A model generated the notes under the pieces. It did not search any database and had not been told where the DNA came from. It was given only the letters and a program-made list of their open reading frames with translations. A program made the position numbers and the translations under genes. A stretch of 64,000 bases of DNA from JBBDXI01 sp040902425 (lineage in GTDB: Bacteria; Planctomycetota; Phycisphaerae; Phycisphaerales; UBA1924): the NCBI GenBank assembly GCA_040902425.1, contig JBBDXI010000070.1, positions 1 through 64,000 on the forward strand, written 5' to 3'. Of this stretch, positions 53,211 to 62,164 are shown piece by piece. Within the stretch, counting starts at the first letter, position 1. Every line of letters starts with the position of its first letter.

Positions 53211-53483
53211 GTGAACGAGCCGCGCCCGGTGCCCAACCCCCTGCCCGATCTCTGGCACCAGCTCCAGCGCCTCGACACCGTCGCGCACGTCTCGATGCAC
53301 ACGCTCTACATCCACACCGGCTCCGAGTCCCACGCCGAGTGGGAGATGACCGCCAGGCTCAAGGACAGGCCCGGCGAGCCCGCCATCGTGGTCCAGGACC
53401 GCTCGGCCCTGCGGACGGTGACCGCCGCGCTCGCCGAAGCGGTGAGGCTCGGATGGCTGGCCGAGCGGCCCTCTCAGCGGTAG
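53211..53483 (+). CDS. Small hypothetical protein 2
   Basis: 90 residues from a GTG with GGAAG about 4 nt upstream. Same pattern as the 79-residue protein upstream: helix DLWHQLQRLDTVAHVSM, strand SHAEWEMTARLKD, then helix TVTAALAEAVRLGWLAE. Function unknown. A longer frame extends upstream from about 53073, but that part looks non-coding. Confidence 0.55.
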   Translation: MNEPRPVPNPLPDLWHQLQRLDTVAHVSMHTLYIHTGSESHAEWEMTARLKDRPGEPAIVVQDRSALRTVTAALAEAVRLGWLAERPSQR

Positions 53484-53508
53484 CGGGTAGCCCGGGCCTC
53501 GCCCTCAG

Positions 53509-53514
53509 TAAACT
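53509..53514 (+). promoter_or_regulatory. -10-like box of SGNH-like gene
   Basis: TAAACT, 9 nt before the ATG at 53524. Confidence 0.4.
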
Positions 53515-53523
53515 GCGGGACGG

Positions 53524-54213
53524 ATGCCCACCCACCTCCGCGCCCTCTTCATCGGCAACAGCTTCACCGCCCGAAACGATGTCCCCGCCCTCATCGCGGC
53601 CATCGCCGAGTCCAAGGGCCACACGCTCTCCGCGCGCCTCATCAGCCGGGGCGGCGCCTCCCTGCGCATGCACTACAACGGCCGCGATGCCCTCCCGGCG
53701 ATCCAGCGGGGGGGCGGCAAGTTCGACACCGTCATCCTCCAGGAGCAGAGCACCCTCCCCGTCAAGAACGCCGCCCGCATGCACGAGAGCATCCGCCTCT
53801 TCGACGCCCCCATCCGCGCAGCGGGCGCCCGCATGGTCCTCTACCTCACCTGGGCCCGCCGCCACTCCCCGGAGGCCCAGGCGGCCATCACCGACGCCTA
53901 CACCTCGATCGCCCGCGAGCTGGGCGCCACCGTCGCCCCCGCCGGCATCGCCTGGGAGCAAGTCCTGAAGGCCCACCCGCAGATCACGCTGCACGACAAG
54001 GACCAGAGCCACCCCACCCCCGCCGGCTCCTACCTCGCCGCCTGCACCCTCTTCGCCGTCCTCTTCAACGAGAGCCCGCTGGGCGCCCCCGCGCCAAGCT
54101 CGCTCGACCCGAAGCAGGCCGACGTGCTCCAGAAGGGGGCATGGCACGCCGCGAACGCAGAGCAGACGAAGCAGCAGGCAAAGGAGAAAGGAGGCTCATC
54201 CCCGGCGCGATAA
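53524..54213 (+). CDS. SGNH/GDSL-like hydrolase
   Basis: 229 residues. Block I reads FIGNSFT (GNSFT replaces GDS), a form seen in some SGNH relatives. The catalytic pair lies in DKDQSHPTPAGSYLAA (D-x-x-H late in the chain), and VILQEQST fits block III. No signal peptide. It could hydrolyse an ester; the substrate is unknown. The C-terminus is Lys/Gln-rich. Confidence 0.75.
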   Translation: MPTHLRALFIGNSFTARNDVPALIAAIAESKGHTLSARLISRGGASLRMHYNGRDALPAIQRGGGKFDTVILQEQSTLPVKNAARMHESIRLFDAPIRAAGARMVLYLTWARRHSPEAQAAITDAYTSIARELGATVAPAGIAWEQVLKAHPQITLHDKDQSHPTPAGSYLAACTLFAVLFNESPLGAPAPSSLDPKQADVLQKGAWHAANAEQTKQQAKEKGGSSPAR

Positions 54214-54225
54214 CAGCTTCAGCCG

Positions 54226-55029
54226 TCACGGCGTCCCGTTCGGCCTGTAGTCCCCGTCATCCCACCGCCGGATGGTCGTCAGGTCCCGCGCCGGGAGCAG
54301 CCGCGCGTGCCCGTCGAGAAACACCGCGTTCGACCCGTTCCCGTGCCGCTTCGGCGCGATCCGCTGGATCTGGGTCGGGCTGTTGGGCTGGCTCCCGGTC
54401 ACGTTCGGCTCGTGGTGCAGGTCGTAGTAGACCGCCAGCTGCCGGTTGGACTGACCCGCGAAGTACCACGAGTTGGCGTGGACCGACTGGGGGTCATCCG
54501 CGAAGCACGCCAGCCACACGCAGTCGAACGGGCGCGGGTAGCGGCTCATCTTCGTGGCCTTCTTGGCGATCGAGTTCAGCAGCCCCCTGGCCCGGAAGGA
54601 GAGCCCGTTGTCCACGTAGTGGATCGCGTGCCGGTCGGGCTTGCGACTGGGGTCCTTGTAGTAGGGCGCCAGCGAGTACAGCTCCCGCCACCCGCCCGGC
54701 AGCACCATCGCGTCCTTTTCCGCCGCCGCCTCATCCACGAACGGCCGCAGCACGTACGCCCACTGCGGGTTGGCCGGCTGCGTCGGGTGCCCCGGCCACT
54801 GCTCGCTCGACCCGCTCTCGCGGGGGATGTACTCCTTCTGCGATTCGGCGTACATGGCCGCGGCCACCCCGATCTGCCGCTGGTTGGAGAGGCAGACGAC
54901 CTGTCGCCCGGACTCGCGGGCCTTGGCCAGGGCGGGGAGGAGGATTCCGATGAGCAGCGCGATGATGGCGATGACCACCAGCAGCTCGATGAGCGTGAAC
55001 GCCCGGGGGCCTGAAGGCGAGCGCCGCAT
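54226..55029 (-). CDS. Prepilin-like protein with H-X9-DG motif
   Basis: 267 residues. N-terminal type IV pilin/pseudopilin cleavage motif FTLIELLVVIAIIALLIGIL, a typical planctomycete form. The C-terminal HGNGSNAVFLDGHARLL fits H-X9-DG (His, nine residues, DG). Such proteins occur in large families in planctomycetes and may be secretion pseudopilins or export-tag proteins. The only pilin-like gene in the window; no pilus machinery is nearby. TATCAT is 8 nt before the ATG. Confidence 0.88.
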   Translation of the reverse strand: MRRSPSGPRAFTLIELLVVIAIIALLIGILLPALAKARESGRQVVCLSNQRQIGVAAAMYAESQKEYIPRESGSSEQWPGHPTQPANPQWAYVLRPFVDEAAAEKDAMVLPGGWRELYSLAPYYKDPSRKPDRHAIHYVDNGLSFRARGLLNSIAKKATKMSRYPRPFDCVWLACFADDPQSVHANSWYFAGQSNRQLAVYYDLHHEPNVTGSQPNSPTQIQRIAPKRHGNGSNAVFLDGHARLLPARDLTTIRRWDDGDYRPNGTP

Positions 55030-55037
55030 GGCTCCAG

Positions 55038-55043
55038 ATGATA
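55038..55043 (-). promoter_or_regulatory. -10-like box of prepilin-like gene
   Basis: TATCAT, 8 nt before the ATG at 55029. Confidence 0.4.
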
Positions 55044-55080
55044 CCAGACCGCGCCTCCCCGCGATGCACGAAAGCCGCGG

Positions 55081-56460
55081 CTACCTGGGCGTGTCCATCC
55101 ACGACTTCAGCAGCAGGTACCACGTGCGGGCGCCCTCTCCCGCGCGCCCGTCGTTCAGAAACGCCCACCTGCCGTAGTCGTCGCCTGACCCCGGGCCCGG
55201 CGTGTACCAGCCCTTGAACCCGGCCCACTGCCCGGGCTTCGGCAGGGCGATGAAGACGCCGTGTTTGCCCGGCTCGAAGCCCGCGTACGCGCCCATGCCG
55301 AAGGAGGCGAGGATGAAGCGATCGATCCGCTCCATGGCCGCGCGGGCGGCGTCGCGCGAGGGAGTGTCGAGGGCCCCGCACTCCGCGGCCCGCTGGCAGA
55401 GCTGGTAGAGGTCCACAGCAGCGCCGCCGTTGCCGTAGGTCATCAGGGGGCCGCCAGCGGTGCGGAGGCCCAGGAAGGTGTCCTTGGCTGCGGGGCCGGC
55501 GGCGCTGAGGGCCGCGGCCAGGGCATCGACCGCTTCCTTCACGGCCGCGGCCTCGCGCAGGTCGTAGGCGGCGGCGGCCTCGTGGGAGACGTTGCGGCCG
55601 CGGCCGGCGGCGGCCTTGCGGCCGAGTTCGCCCTCCTCGATGACGAGGGCGCCGAAGTCGGCGGCGGTCATGATCGCGGGGTCGAGCGGGGGCTGCTGCG
55701 CGTTGCTCAGGTGTCCATCCGAGCGGATGCGGGCGAAGGCGCGGTGCCAGTCGAGCGGGGGGCCGGCGTTGGGGATGGCGAGGAGGACATCGGCGGTGAG
55801 GCCCTTGTGCGGTGCGGTGCTGTCGCTCGGGGGTCGCCACTGGTAGGCGATCTCGATCCCGCCCATGTTGCAGAGTTCGAGGGCGAGGAAATCGACGTGG
55901 CCGCCGGCGCCGATCTCGTGGGTGGCCTCGGCGATTCCCATGTGCCGCCCGCTCTGCTCGTCGGGGCACATGGTGCGGCCGTCGGCGTGGCTGTAGATGA
56001 GCAGGCAGTAGCGCTTGGCGGGGGACTGCTCCTTGCCCCAGGCGATGAAGCGGCCCAGCGTGGTGGCGTCGGCGGAGTCCAGCTCCGTCTCCGAGTACGT
56101 CGTGAGCTGCGGCATGTGGCTCCCACCGGCGAGCCGCTCGGCCGATTCCTTCTTCAGCCGGTAGAGCCGGCAGCCGGTGAAGTCCTCGCCGAGGACCTTG
56201 GCATCCGTCGAGTACTTCTCGTGGCGGTCGATGAAGAGGAGAAGGTCGAGGCCGGGGTCGTCGTCGATGGCCTTGCGCACGCCGTCGAGGAACCCCAGGA
56301 TCGGGCCGTCGGCGTTGTTGTCGGCCGCGCCGTAGACGAGGATGGTCCAGGGTTTCTTCTGGGGCGCGGCGGCCCGCGTCGCGGCGGCGACATCCTGGGC
56401 GAGGGCGGGCGCGGCGAGGGCGAGCAGGAGGGCCGCGGCGAGGAACGTGGTGGGGGGCAT
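55081..56460 (-). CDS. Secreted clostripain-like (C11 family) cysteine protease
   Basis: 459 residues. Signal peptide (LAAALLLALAAPALA). C11 hallmarks are KKPWTILVYGAADNNADG near the start, YSHADG with the catalytic His and LELCNMGGIEIAYQ with the catalytic Cys. The C-terminal half is alpha/beta and unassigned. C11 enzymes cleave after Arg or Lys. Probably periplasmic or exported. A TAGACT box near 56509 (minus strand) could be its -10. Confidence 0.85.
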   Translation of the reverse strand: MPPTTFLAAALLLALAAPALAQDVAAATRAAAPQKKPWTILVYGAADNNADGPILGFLDGVRKAIDDDPGLDLLLFIDRHEKYSTDAKVLGEDFTGCRLYRLKKESAERLAGGSHMPQLTTYSETELDSADATTLGRFIAWGKEQSPAKRYCLLIYSHADGRTMCPDEQSGRHMGIAEATHEIGAGGHVDFLALELCNMGGIEIAYQWRPPSDSTAPHKGLTADVLLAIPNAGPPLDWHRAFARIRSDGHLSNAQQPPLDPAIMTAADFGALVIEEGELGRKAAAGRGRNVSHEAAAAYDLREAAAVKEAVDALAAALSAAGPAAKDTFLGLRTAGGPLMTYGNGGAAVDLYQLCQRAAECGALDTPSRDAARAAMERIDRFILASFGMGAYAGFEPGKHGVFIALPKPGQWAGFKGWYTPGPGSGDDYGRWAFLNDGRAGEGARTWYLLLKSWMDTPR

Positions 56461-56696
56461 GGTCGGCTCCGGGCCGGCTCCGCTCGTGCCGGGGGTGGTG
56501 CGGGTGGCAGTCTACCGGGGTGGGCCGCCGGTCTGGCAGGCGGGGGCGCGATTCGGGGCCGCGGGGCGGGGATCGGGGCAACGGGGTTGTTGGGCGACGT
56601 GGCACCGGCGTTGCAACCCGAGTTGAGCGATGAACGCTCGGCCGCGGCGGGATGCCGCGGGCGTAACGCGGCTAGGAATGCTGCGAGGAGCATGTC

Positions 56697-57030
56697 ATGG
56701 TGACCACTTCGCCCGGCTCAGAGACAACGATGGTCCGCTGCCCCGCGTGCGGGGCGGTGAACCGCGTGAGGCAGGAGCGCGTCGATCACGGGCTCGCGCC
56801 GGTGTGCGGGAGGTGCAAGGCGACGCTGCCGGCGGGTGGACGCGGGCCGGCTGACATGGGCGGTCGAGGTCCGGCCACAGGCGGGACGCCTGTGCCACTG
56901 GCCGACGGCACGCCGATCACGGTGACCGACGCGACGTTCGCGGCCGAGGTGGAGCGGTCGGCGGTGCCGGTGCTGGTGGACTTCTGGGGGCCGTGGTGCC
57001 CGCCGTGCCGGATGATCGCGCCGGTGGCCC
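56697..57030 (+). pseudogene. Thioredoxin 2 gene, truncated after the active site
   Basis: Starts normally: GAGGAG, ATG, then a zinc finger (CPACGAVNRV and CGRC), as in TrxC. The thioredoxin fold begins at ITVTDATFAAEVE and reaches the active site WGPWCPPCRM (WCPPC in place of WCGPC). After RMIAPV, near 57025-57035, homology stops and the frame runs on to 57098 through sequence antisense to the next gene. About 60 C-terminal residues are missing. A palindromic repeat encoding TGGTPVP lies between the finger and the fold. A deletion or an assembly join is likely. Confidence 0.8.
56874..56899. repeat. Palindromic repeat within thioredoxin remnant
   Basis: CACAGGCG (56876-56883) gga CGCCTGTG (56887-56894), then CCAC. 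The same palindrome as in mnmA, in the opposite sense. It reads ATGGTPVPL here. Confidence 0.85.
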
Positions 57031-58116
57031 CCCCGGCGCGTCCCAGCTCAGCCAGTACCCGCCGGCCCAGTCGTGCACCGCCGGGGGGCCGGTGGTGACC
57101 AGCAGGGGGCGGCCGGCGACCGACGCCGAGCGCGTCGGGATCCCTGACCAGATGTTGAAGAAGGACCAGAAGTCCATCTGGCGCGAGGCGAACAGCACGC
57201 GGCCGCTGGGCGAGACAGCGAGGGGGATCCCGGCGGGAGCGAGCGGGATCGACTCGATCGTGAAGCGCCCGCCGTCGTGCAGCTCAACGCGGACCCACCG
57301 GCGATCGCGGAGAGCGCAGAAGGCGGGGCTGTCGTGCCACGAGACGTGCAAGGGTTCGATCGCCCCAAGGTCGTGCGCGGCCGGGCTGGCCTCGGTCAGG
57401 TCGAAGAACCATGCTCCCCACTCGCCTTCAGTTGTCACGCCCGAGAGCACGACGAAACGCTCCCGGAGGAAGAGGAGCCCGTGCGAGCCGCTGTACTGGC
57501 GCGGCGCGGGTTGGAGGGTGCGCTCCGGCCGCAGTTCGCCGCCCGAAAGCCGCCCGATCTCAACGCCGTTCCTGATCGCGGCGTAGCGGCTCGTGGGGCC
57601 GACGAGGATGGAGCCCATGCGCTCGGGGAGCGCAATCCTAAGGGACGGGTCCCGGGCATCGACGATGAAATGCCCTCCGGCGCTGCGGATCTGCAGGTGC
57701 CGGGGGCCGATGAACTCGCTGGACTCGGAGTCCTCGATGAGAAACGCCTCGCTCGGTTGGTGCCAGTCGGGCCAGACCCAGGTGCCCTTCGCGCTGGGGC
57801 CGGGGGCGCGGTCGGCGGTCAGTACAACCCCGTCCGACGAAGGGCTGGGGCGAACAGCGGCCCTCGATCGCAGTTCCTGCTCAAGAGCGCTGACCAGTCG
57901 GCGGGCCTCCTCGGGCAACTGGTCTTGCTGAAAAACAAGGCCCTTGGGGTGAAGCCCGATCCCGTCCTGTGCGACCACCGCTTCGCACTCTGGCACGGGC
58001 AGATCGCGGCTGACGGAGGCGTAGAAGTCGCCCGATCGCCTGATGCAGCCGCAGGTCAGGAAGAGCCCGATCAGGGTCAGGTGAGCGAAACGGATCATTG
58101 GGGATGCGGGGTCCAT
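56917..58116 (-). CDS. Hypothetical lipoprotein, truncated at the 3' end
   Basis: 399 residues as an open frame, of which the last about 38 (after WLSWDAPG) are antisense to the thioredoxin remnant and not genuine. True protein to about 57035. N-terminal lipobox FLTCGC (Cys about 23 or 25). The start could be the ATG at 58116 or the ATG at 58098 (MIRFAHL). The body is beta-rich with repeated LRDRRW- and DLTEASPA-type segments that may form a propeller. The gene is convergent with the thioredoxin gene and both have lost their 3' ends at one point. Confidence 0.6.
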   Translation of the reverse strand: MDPASPMIRFAHLTLIGLFLTCGCIRRSGDFYASVSRDLPVPECEAVVAQDGIGLHPKGLVFQQDQLPEEARRLVSALEQELRSRAAVRPSPSSDGVVLTADRAPGPSAKGTWVWPDWHQPSEAFLIEDSESSEFIGPRHLQIRSAGGHFIVDARDPSLRIALPERMGSILVGPTSRYAAIRNGVEIGRLSGGELRPERTLQPAPRQYSGSHGLLFLRERFVVLSGVTTEGEWGAWFFDLTEASPAAHDLGAIEPLHVSWHDSPAFCALRDRRWVRVELHDGGRFTIESIPLAPAGIPLAVSPSGRVLFASRQMDFWSFFNIWSGIPTRSASVAGRPLLVTTGPPAVHDWAGGYWLSWDAPGGPPARSSGTAGTTAPRSPPAPAPPTAPPRPRTSRRSP

Positions 58117-58569
58117 GGGGCGGATGCTCGGGGGGTGGCGGGCTCTCGGTCAGATACGCAACAAGCCGTCCGCTCCGGCGTGGCACGAAGGAAAGCAATT
58201 GTACAGGTTGACCGTCGGGGGCGGTCCGCCGTTGGGCGTGGCGACCCGCCGCGGGGTGATGCGCGTTCGTGGGAGGGGCGCGGGTACGCGTGATCCGCCC
58301 CAAAGAGCACCGGCCGCCCAGAGCTGCGGCCGGTGGCACGTTCAGCGGCGAGGGCTGTCGTGGTGGGTGGGTTGCCGCCGCATCCGGGAGCAACGGTCTT
58401 CCAGATCGCGCGGTGGCTCCACCCGGTGGGGCGCGGGAGGGGCCGGGGCGCGGTGGCTTATGAGGGCAAACTCAGTTGTGATTCACCGGGGGCGCAGGGA
58501 TTGGGCGTACTAACCCGTGTGGAGCACGGAGTGGTTCGGAGTGGTGGCGCGTTCATGGAGGGGCACACA
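58117..58569. other. 453-base region without a recognised gene
   Basis: Open frames here lack family features. It contains TACTAA near 58508-58513 as a possible -10 for the next gene, and the Shine-Dalgarno GGAGGGG (58557-58563). Nothing else was recognised. Confidence 0.5.
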
Positions 58570-59010
58570 ATGAGAGCTTGGACAGCAGGATGCCTGGTGG
58601 TGGTGGCGGTCGCGGGCTCGACGTTGAGCGGTTGTAACAGACGCACGGTCGTGGTGGAACGGCCGACGCGGGAGGTGGTGGTCCAGCCGGCGCCGGCACG
58701 GGAGGTGATCGTTCACCAGCAGCCCGCGCCGACGCGCGAGGTCATCGTGACCACGCCGCCGGCGACCGTGACCCGCGAGATCGTGGTGGTGCAGCCGTCG
58801 CCGCCGCCCCCGCCGCCGAACGAGTTTATCGCACCGAACCCCGGCCCGGACTACGTCTGGGTCGAGGGCTCGTACGAGTGGCGCAACGGCCGCTGGGAAT
58901 GGACGCCCGGCCGCTGGATGCGCCCCTCGGGCTCCGGCGCGACGTGGGTGCGCGGGCACTGGGACCGGGTGGATGGCGGGTACGTGTGGGTGCCGGGGCA
59001 CTGGCAGTAG
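58570..59010 (+). CDS. YXWGXW-type lipoprotein
   Basis: 146 residues. Lipobox TLSGC, Cys near 21. A Val/Pro/Glu-rich repeat region (REVVVQPAPAREVIV; REVIVTTPPATVTREIVVV), then Pro-rich, then three YVWVEGSYEWRNGRWEW / WVRGHWD / YVWVPGHWQ motifs, the YXWGXW repeat of secreted outer-membrane lipoproteins. Probably a surface lipoprotein of unknown role. GGAGGGG is 6 nt upstream. Confidence 0.88.
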   Translation: MRAWTAGCLVVVAVAGSTLSGCNRRTVVVERPTREVVVQPAPAREVIVHQQPAPTREVIVTTPPATVTREIVVVQPSPPPPPPNEFIAPNPGPDYVWVEGSYEWRNGRWEWTPGRWMRPSGSGATWVRGHWDRVDGGYVWVPGHWQ

Positions 59011-59029
59011 AAAGTCTGGTGGAGCGGGA

Positions 59030-59070
59030 GCACTGCTGCGCGGCGAGGACGCCGCGAGCAGTGGCACCCG
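59030..59070. repeat. GC-rich palindromic repeat, copy 3
   Basis: GCACTGCTGCGCGGCG, centre AGGA, then CGCCGCGAGCAGTGGCACC. Between two convergent genes. Same unit as at 1-37 and 5856-5897. Confidence 0.85.
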
Positions 59071-59094
59071 ACGCGAGGACAAGCCGAGGGGGAA

Positions 59095-59730
59095 TCAGGG
59101 CCGGATCGACCGGCCCTTTTTCTTCTGGTGCAGCTTGGGCGTGACGTGGAAGATCGCCACGCACTTGCCGACGCGCCGCTCGCGGCCGGTCTTCTTGCCC
59201 TTGCCGATCTGCTGGACGATGTCGAGCTCGAGGGTGACGTTGAACTCGCCGCCGGCGGCCTTGAGGGCCTCGACATCCTCCCGCGGCTGGATGCGGTAGA
59301 GGGCGGGGCCGAGGCAGGGGCGGAGGAACTTGTACTCCAGGTGCTTGCAGACCACCGTGTAGTCGCCGCCGCAGACGCCGAAGACGTACATGCCGCCGGC
59401 GACCTCGGAGTTGGCCAGGAGGGCGGCGCCGGCCATGGCGTTGTACCAGTTGCGGTTGAAGCGGCGGAAGGGGAGGACGGCGGAGAAGGTGTCAGCGCCG
59501 AGGCGCTTCATGCGGATGCCGCTCTTGAAGGCGTAGGGGAGCCAGAAGAGGGACGCGACCCGGTGCCAGAAGTTGTTGCGGGCGGCCAGCCGGCTGCCGT
59601 AGGCGTCGAGGCGGTCGATCATCGAGCGCTTCGGCTTCTGCCCCGCCACAGGCCGCGGACCGGCCCCGGGCGCAGACGGCGGCGCCGGCGCGGCCGGCCT
59701 GTCATCTCCGGGGATGGCGGCTTGACTCAA
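59095..59730 (-). CDS. DUF4442-like hotdog-fold protein
   Basis: 211 residues from a TTG with AAGGAG 7 nt upstream. A Pro/Ala-rich N-terminal part of about 30 residues, then a hotdog-fold core: KRLGADTFSAVLPFRRFNRN, YNAMAGAALLANSEVAGGMY and FNVTLELDIVQQIG. This matches the DUF4442 branch of thioesterase-like hotdog proteins; the substrate is unknown. TATGAT near 59757-59762 on this strand could be its -10. The C-terminus is Lys-rich. Confidence 0.78.
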   Translation of the reverse strand: MSQAAIPGDDRPAAPAPPSAPGAGPRPVAGQKPKRSMIDRLDAYGSRLAARNNFWHRVASLFWLPYAFKSGIRMKRLGADTFSAVLPFRRFNRNWYNAMAGAALLANSEVAGGMYVFGVCGGDYTVVCKHLEYKFLRPCLGPALYRIQPREDVEALKAAGGEFNVTLELDIVQQIGKGKKTGRERRVGKCVAIFHVTPKLHQKKKGRSIRP

Positions 59731-59793
59731 ACGGCGCTCCTTGCGCGGGACATGCCGATCATAGGGAACCGCGCCCGCGGCGTTCAGGCGGGG

Positions 59794-60810
59794 TCAGGCG
59801 TCTTCAGCGCGGACGAGGTCGTACCAGCCCTTGTCGTTCCGTCTCGCCCGCTGGAGGGGGTGGCCGGGCTCGTGGTCGAGGGCGAGGAGCCAGTCGCCCG
59901 CGGCCGCGGCGTCGAGGAACCAGCGGCGGGTGACCATGCTCGTGTAGGGCTCGACGTCGTAGCCGAGGCTGTAGGCGGCGCCGAGGTGGGCGACGGTGGG
60001 CATGACATCGGGGACGAAGACGACGGTGCGGCCGCGGGTGTCGGTGAACTTGACGGCCTGCTGTCCCCAGGTGTGGCCGGGGGCGAGGAAGACGGAGATG
60101 CCGGGGAGGACCTCGGTCTCGCGCTGCTCGAGGGAGAGGAGAGGGAGTTCGTCGCGGTCGGGCGTGTAGCCGGTGGGGAAGGGGCGGGGGGAATCGACCT
60201 TGCGGATCTGGCCGGCGAGGGGCTCGAGGTGGTCGCGGAAGTAGGTGCGGGTCATGACGGAGCGGTTGGCGAGGGCGTCGGCCCACTCGCGCTCCTGGGT
60301 GTGGATGGTGGCGCTCGGGAAGGTGAGTTTGACGCCGTGGGGTGTTCCTGCGCAGCTGGGGCCGACCCAGTCGGGCTTCTCGCCGGGGCGGGCGAGGCGG
60401 GTGAGGCCGCCGGCGTGGTCGAAGTGGAGGTGCGTGACGATGGCGGCGCCGATGTCCTGCGGCTTGCAGTCGGCCTCGTGCAGGGCGGTGAGGATGGAGC
60501 GGTCTTCGAGCTCGAAGATGTCGCGGCTCTTGGGGTCGAGCTTGTCGCCGGTGCCGGTTTCGATGAGGACGAGTTTCGGGGAGTGCGGCGGGGGCTGCCC
60601 GGCCGCGGGCGCTGCGGGCTCGGGCCCCGCCCGCTCCAGCAGCAGGCAGTTGTGCTGGACGGCGATCCGGCCGCGGTCGTCGGGGGTGACGGCGCGGCTC
60701 CAGACGGCGCGGGGGACGAGGCCGAACATGGAACCGCCGTCGAGCTTGAAGCGGCCGGCGCGGAGGAGTCGCCAGGAATAGGTTGTTGGCGGTTGGGGCG
60801 GCGGGGGCAT
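59794..60810 (-). CDS. Metallo-beta-lactamase-fold hydrolase
   Basis: 338 residues. Zn-binding HxHxDH motif THLHFDHAGGL, plus later His in APGHTWGQQAV and DVMPTVAHLG. The overall plan fits quorum-quenching lactonase and other MBL-fold hydrolases. Cytoplasmic. TACCCT lies 7 nt before the ATG. Substrate unknown. Confidence 0.88.
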   Translation of the reverse strand: MPPPPQPPTTYSWRLLRAGRFKLDGGSMFGLVPRAVWSRAVTPDDRGRIAVQHNCLLLERAGPEPAAPAAGQPPPHSPKLVLIETGTGDKLDPKSRDIFELEDRSILTALHEADCKPQDIGAAIVTHLHFDHAGGLTRLARPGEKPDWVGPSCAGTPHGVKLTFPSATIHTQEREWADALANRSVMTRTYFRDHLEPLAGQIRKVDSPRPFPTGYTPDRDELPLLSLEQRETEVLPGISVFLAPGHTWGQQAVKFTDTRGRTVVFVPDVMPTVAHLGAAYSLGYDVEPYTSMVTRRWFLDAAAAGDWLLALDHEPGHPLQRARRNDKGWYDLVRAEDA

Positions 60811-60817
60811 GCGGCCA

Positions 60818-60823
60818 AGGGTA
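60818..60823 (-). promoter_or_regulatory. -10-like box of MBL hydrolase gene
   Basis: TACCCT, 7 nt before the ATG at 60810. Confidence 0.4.
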
Positions 60824-60941
60824 GCGGCGGCCGATACTGTGGGGTGCGTGCGCGCGGAGGAGAAGGCCCCCTCCGGCCTTGCTTCGCTCGGCCACCTCCC
60901 CCGCCCAGAGCGGCGGGGGAGGGGCATGGCAAGGAGCCGGC

Positions 60942-62162
60942 GTGAATCAGCCCTACGACATCGCGGTCATCGGCGGCGGCCTGGTGGGGCTGGGGACCGC
61001 CCTCGGTCTGCTCGCGCGACCCGACCGGCCGCGGCGGCTGGTGGTGCTGGAGGCGGAGCCGGAGGTGGCGGCGCACCAGAGCGGGCACAACAGCGGCGTG
61101 ATCCACGCGGGGCTGTACTACAAGCCGGGGTCGTTGAAGGCGACGCTGTGCGCGGCGGGGCGGGAGGAGATGTTCGAGTTCTGCGCGCGGCACGGGGTGC
61201 GGCACGAGCGGTGCGGGAAGCTGGTGGTGGCGACGGAGGCGGCGGAGGTTCCGAAGCTGGATGAGCTGGAGCGGCGGGGGGCCGCCAACGGCATCGAGGG
61301 GATCCGGCGGCTGGGGGCGGGGGAGATCCGGGAGCGGGAGCCGCACTGCGCGGGGGTGGCCGGGCTGCTCATCGGGGCGACGGGGATCGCGGACTATCCG
61401 GCGGTGGCGCGGGCGATGGTGGGGGAGATTGCGACTGCCGGGGGCGAGGTCCGCACCGGGGCCGGCGTTCGCCGTGCGCGGCGTGTCGGGGGCCAGTGGG
61501 TGCTCGGCACGGACGCGGGGGAGGTCCGGTGCACGGCGGCGGTGAACTGCGCCGGCGTGTACAGCGACCGCATCGCCCGCCTCTTCGGGGTCCGATCACC
61601 GGTCCGGATCGTGCCGTTCCGCGGGGAGTACCACGAGCTGCGGCCGGACCGGCGGTTCCTGGTGAGGCACCTGATCTATCCGGTGCCGAACCCGGAGCTG
61701 CCGTTTCTGGGCGTGCACTTCACGCGGCGCGTCGATGGGACGATCGAGGCGGGACCGAACGCGGTGCTGGCGCTGGCGCGGCACGGGTATTCGTGGGGGC
61801 GGGTTTCGCTCAGCGAGGCGGCGCGGCTGGCGATCGACCCGGCGGTGTGGAAGATGGGGCGGCGCTTCTGGCGGGTGGGGATCATGGAGGTGCGGCGGTC
61901 GCTGTCGCGGGCACGGCTGGCGGCGGATCTGCGGAAGCTGATCCCGGAGGTGCGGGAGGGGGACCTGGTTCCGGCGGGGTCGGGGGTGCGGGCACAGGCG
62001 GTGGATGATGAGGGGCGGCTGGTGGATGACTTCCGGATTGAGTATCTGGAGGGGAGTGTGCACGTGCTGAATGCGCCATCGCCGGGGGCGACGGCGTCGC
62101 TGGCGATCGGGCGGGCGATCGCGGAGCGGGTGGCGGGGGCGGGGGCGAGCGCCGTGTCGTGA
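60942..62162 (+). CDS. lhgO: L-2-hydroxyglutarate oxidase
   Basis: 406 residues from a GTG with AAGGAG 5 nt upstream. FAD-binding AVIGGGLVGLGTALGLL, then HNSGVIHAGLYYKPGSLKA, a strong family signature, GVHFTRRVDGTIEAGPNAVLA and AVDDEGRLVDDFRIE. It oxidises L-2-hydroxyglutarate to 2-oxoglutarate. It could provide metabolite repair or lysine/glutarate catabolism. No csiD or gab genes are nearby. Confidence 0.93.
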   Translation: MNQPYDIAVIGGGLVGLGTALGLLARPDRPRRLVVLEAEPEVAAHQSGHNSGVIHAGLYYKPGSLKATLCAAGREEMFEFCARHGVRHERCGKLVVATEAAEVPKLDELERRGAANGIEGIRRLGAGEIREREPHCAGVAGLLIGATGIADYPAVARAMVGEIATAGGEVRTGAGVRRARRVGGQWVLGTDAGEVRCTAAVNCAGVYSDRIARLFGVRSPVRIVPFRGEYHELRPDRRFLVRHLIYPVPNPELPFLGVHFTRRVDGTIEAGPNAVLALARHGYSWGRVSLSEAARLAIDPAVWKMGRRFWRVGIMEVRRSLSRARLAADLRKLIPEVREGDLVPAGSGVRAQAVDDEGRLVDDFRIEYLEGSVHVLNAPSPGATASLAIGRAIAERVAGAGASAVS

Positions 62163-62164
62163 GG

